A stretch of 64,000 nt of DNA, from positions 186,001 to 250,000 of the forward strand of contig NZ_JOJM01000002.1 of the NCBI RefSeq assembly GCF_000720325.1. The letters are read 5' to 3'. The number at the start of each line of letters is the position of its first letter. The first letter of the stretch is position 1. The notes beneath the pieces are model-generated. The model was not told where the DNA came from. It was given only the letters and a program-made list of their open reading frames with translations, and searched no databases. The position numbers and the translations under genes were made by a program. The stretch is from Streptomyces sp. NRRL B-1347. GTDB taxonomy: Bacteria; Actinomycetota; Actinomycetes; Streptomycetales; Streptomycetaceae. Shown piece after piece: positions 62,394-64,000 of this stretch.

Positions 62394-63248
62394 GTGGACA
62401 TGGACGAGGGTATGGATGAGGTCGGTTGGGAGGTCGATGCGGATGGGGAGTCCATCGCGATCGCTGAACTCATCGGCCGTCAGATCAAGTTCTGGCGCGA
62501 GGCCAAGAGACTGCGCGCCGTTCAGTTCGGCGAGCTCCTGGGGTACGGGGAGGACCTGATCCACAAGGTCGAGCGGGGCGTTCGGATCCCCCGACCGGAG
62601 TTCCTGGAGAGGGCGGACGAGGTCCTGGAGGCGGGTGGCCACCTGCGGGCGTTGAAGCCCGATGCGGAGAAGGCCCGGTACCCGAAGAAAGTTCGGGACC
62701 TGGCGAAGCTTGAGCAGCAGGCCGTCGAGCTGTGCGCGTACAACAACTCCGTGGTGCACGGACTGTTGCAGACACAGGAGTACGCCCAGGCCGAGGTCCA
62801 GAACCGGCAACCCCCCTTCCCCGAACACGAGGTGGAACGGCGCGTGGCTGGCCGTATGGCCCGACAGGGCATCATCGACCGCACCTCAGGGCGGCCGGTT
62901 TTCAGCTTCGTGCAGTGCGAGTCGACGTTGCGGCGCGCCAACGGGGGAAAGATGGTGATGCGCAGGCAGCTCGAACACCTGTTGGAGGTGGGGGCGTTGC
63001 GGAACGTGACCATTCAGGTCCTGCCGTTGGACCGCGAGGAGAATGCGGGGCTTGGTGGGCCGTTCCGACTTCTCAAGCTGAAGAGCGGAACCACGATCGG
63101 GCACCTAGCAGTTCAGCTCCACAGCCGAGTGATCTCCGACCCGCGAGAGCTCCAGATCCTCGAAATGCGCTATGGCATGATCCGGGCGCAGGCTCTCACG
63201 CCTCGGGAGTCACTGGCCTTCATCAAAGAAGTGCGGGGAGAGACATGA
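62394..63248 (+). CDS. Helix-turn-helix (XRE) regulator with DUF5753 domain
   Basis: 284 residues. XRE helix-turn-helix at 27-75 (IKFWREAKRLRAVQFGELLG, GEDLIHKVERGVRIP), then the DUF5753 part with NSVVHGLLQTQEYAQAEV, VERRVAGRMARQ, RNVTIQVLPLDREENAGLGG. These proteins, paired with a DUF397 gene, are found in dozens of copies in Streptomyces and some control development or antibiotic genes. GTG 62394 lies 6 bases after TAGGCT; ATG 62400 is an alternative. Overlaps the DUF397 gene by 4 bases. Confidence 0.92.
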   Translation: MDMDEGMDEVGWEVDADGESIAIAELIGRQIKFWREAKRLRAVQFGELLGYGEDLIHKVERGVRIPRPEFLERADEVLEAGGHLRALKPDAEKARYPKKVRDLAKLEQQAVELCAYNNSVVHGLLQTQEYAQAEVQNRQPPFPEHEVERRVAGRMARQGIIDRTSGRPVFSFVQCESTLRRANGGKMVMRRQLEHLLEVGALRNVTIQVLPLDREENAGLGGPFRLLKLKSGTTIGHLAVQLHSRVISDPRELQILEMRYGMIRAQALTPRESLAFIKEVRGET

Positions 63249-63472
63249 CACTGAAGTGGGTCAAGAGCAGCCACAGCACGGCCGATGGCCCGGACTGCGT
63301 AGAAGTGGCCTGGCGCAAGAGCAGCTACAGCACCGCCGACGAACCCGACTGCGTCGAGGTCGCCGCCACCGTGGAGACGGTCCTCATCCGCGACTCCAAG
63401 AACCCCGACGGCCCCCGCCTCACCGTCACGCCCGCCGCCTGGGCGGACTTCATACGCCACCCCGTCAAGTGA
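63245..63472 (+). CDS. DUF397 protein with duplicated N-terminal motif
   Basis: 75 residues. The normal DUF397 motif W-x-KSSYS-x-CVEVA occurs twice in tandem: WVKSSHSTADGPDCVEVA and WRKSSYSTADEPDCVEVA; the C-terminus VLIRDSKNPDGPRLTVTP and AWADFIRHPVK is normal. Such proteins act with the upstream HTH partner, in some cases as its antagonist. ATG 63245 overlaps the regulator's TGA. The second copy is probably the ancestral one, since it joins the normal C-terminus. Confidence 0.9.
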   Translation: MTLKWVKSSHSTADGPDCVEVAWRKSSYSTADEPDCVEVAATVETVLIRDSKNPDGPRLTVTPAAWADFIRHPVK

Positions 63473-63480
63473 CGCCTCGC

Positions 63481-63500
63481 GGGTAGAGGTTTCTCTACCC
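63481..63500 (+). terminator. Terminator of the HTH/DUF397 pair
   Basis: GGGTAGAG, loop GTTT, CTCTACCC: an 8 bp perfect stem 8 bases past the DUF397 stop. Confidence 0.75.
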
Positions 63501-63557
63501 CCACCTCGGGTGCCCGCCGGAGTGAGACCCAACGACGACGCTTCTAGCGTCGGGTGC

Positions 63558-64000
63558 ATGAACAGTCACACACGACGTACCGCGGCGTTCGGCGCGGTGG
63601 CGGCCGCCCTCGCTCTCGCCGCCCCGGCGACCGCGGCGGAGCCGGGCAAGGGCCGTGGTCTCGACCGCTACTACCAGCAGCGCATCGACTGGGGCAGCTG
63701 CGCCAAGGGGCCCGGCGACTCGATGGGCCGTGACCTCGACAAGGCGGGGGTGCGGTGCGCCGACGTCACCGTGCCGCTCGACTACGCCGAGCCCGAGGGG
63801 CGGACCATTCGCGTCGCGATCTCGCGCCTGGAGGCCACCGACCGGCGGCACCGCGTGGGCGCGCTGCTGATCAACCCCGGCGGGCCCGGCGGCACCGCCC
63901 TCGACATGCCGCCGGACATCCGCAAGGCGATGAAGGAGACCGGCGCGCGCTACGACCTCATCGGCATGGACCCCCGCTTCGTCGGCCGCAGCACACCGCT
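63558..64000 (+). CDS. Secreted S33-type peptidase (alpha/beta hydrolase), 3' end cut by window
   Basis: The first 147 codons are visible. Signal peptide 1-27 (FGAVAAALALAAPATA, cut after ATA). LDRYYQQRIDWGSCAKG, VRCADVTVPLDYAEPEG and the oxyanion segment LINPGGPGGTALDMP match secreted Streptomyces tripeptidyl aminopeptidases; the catalytic Ser region lies beyond the edge. ATG 63558 has no ribosome site, but TAGCGT ends exactly 7 bases before it, the same box as in front of the DUF6716 gene. Confidence 0.9.
   Translation, partial: MNSHTRRTAAFGAVAAALALAAPATAAEPGKGRGLDRYYQQRIDWGSCAKGPGDSMGRDLDKAGVRCADVTVPLDYAEPEGRTIRVAISRLEATDRRHRVGALLINPGGPGGTALDMPPDIRKAMKETGARYDLIGMDPRFVGRSTP

Overview
The window is chromosomal DNA of a Streptomyces or very close relative. 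It has very high GC with strong third-position bias, frequent GTG starts, GC-rich hairpin terminators, an HTH/DUF397 pair, a large AfsR/SARP-type regulator and the dispersed intergenic repeats typical of the genus. From memory (not checked) the gene order recalls the S. coelicolor SCO48xx region. The two end genes are cut by the window. I see no tRNA or rRNA gene, CRISPR array, insertion sequence, prophage or origin.

Left part (1-20.8 kb). A truncated secreted DNRLRE-type protein and a secreted FG-GAP protein precede a cell-wall glycan island (4.0-11.7 kb). The island holds a NeuB-type synthase without a C-terminal SAF domain, a CMP-sugar synthetase fused to a HAD phosphatase, two polysialyltransferase-like enzymes, a DUF6716 glycosyltransferase and a family 2 glycosyltransferase. 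It fits a Kdn-type nonulosonic acid glycopolymer of the teichulosonic acid kind known from Streptomyces. Next come a TetR/FAD-monooxygenase divergent pair with two visible operators, a MarR-type gene behind a MerR-type promoter, an L,D-transpeptidase lipoprotein, an ECF sigma factor with a membrane partner, a lipoprotein and a second FG-GAP protein.

Middle part (20.8-45 kb). Two unknown intracellular proteins, a GH20 hexosaminidase, an OHCU decarboxylase-like protein and the sdhCDAB operon (succinate dehydrogenase) are followed by a Uma2 protein. A narGHJI operon (respiratory nitrate reductase) faces a SLAC1/TDT-type channel. A VOC protein, an MMPL exporter with an extra C-terminal domain, an OmpR-type two-component system, a metallophosphoesterase with a small membrane protein, and a DacA-type carboxypeptidase complete this part.

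Right part (45-64 kb). A compact locus encodes BrkB, GtrA, a UbiA-type phosphoribosyltransferase and a PAP2 phosphatase on the minus strand, and DprE1 and DprE2 on the plus strand. Together these match the mycobacterial route from PRPP to polyprenyl-phosphoryl-D-arabinose, in an organism not known for arabinogalactan. Beyond it lie a 2H phosphoesterase, trpS, an orphan RelE-like toxin, glyA behind a clear ZTP riboswitch, rocD, a giant SARP regulator, an oxidoreductase pair, a polysaccharide deacetylase behind a perfect MerR-type palindrome, a beta-trefoil-like protein, the HTH/DUF397 pair and the start of a secreted S33 peptidase.

Across the window at least a dozen start codons lack a Shine-Dalgarno sequence but have a -10-like hexamer ending 6-7 bases before the start. 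This suggests extensive leaderless transcription and helped choose several starts.
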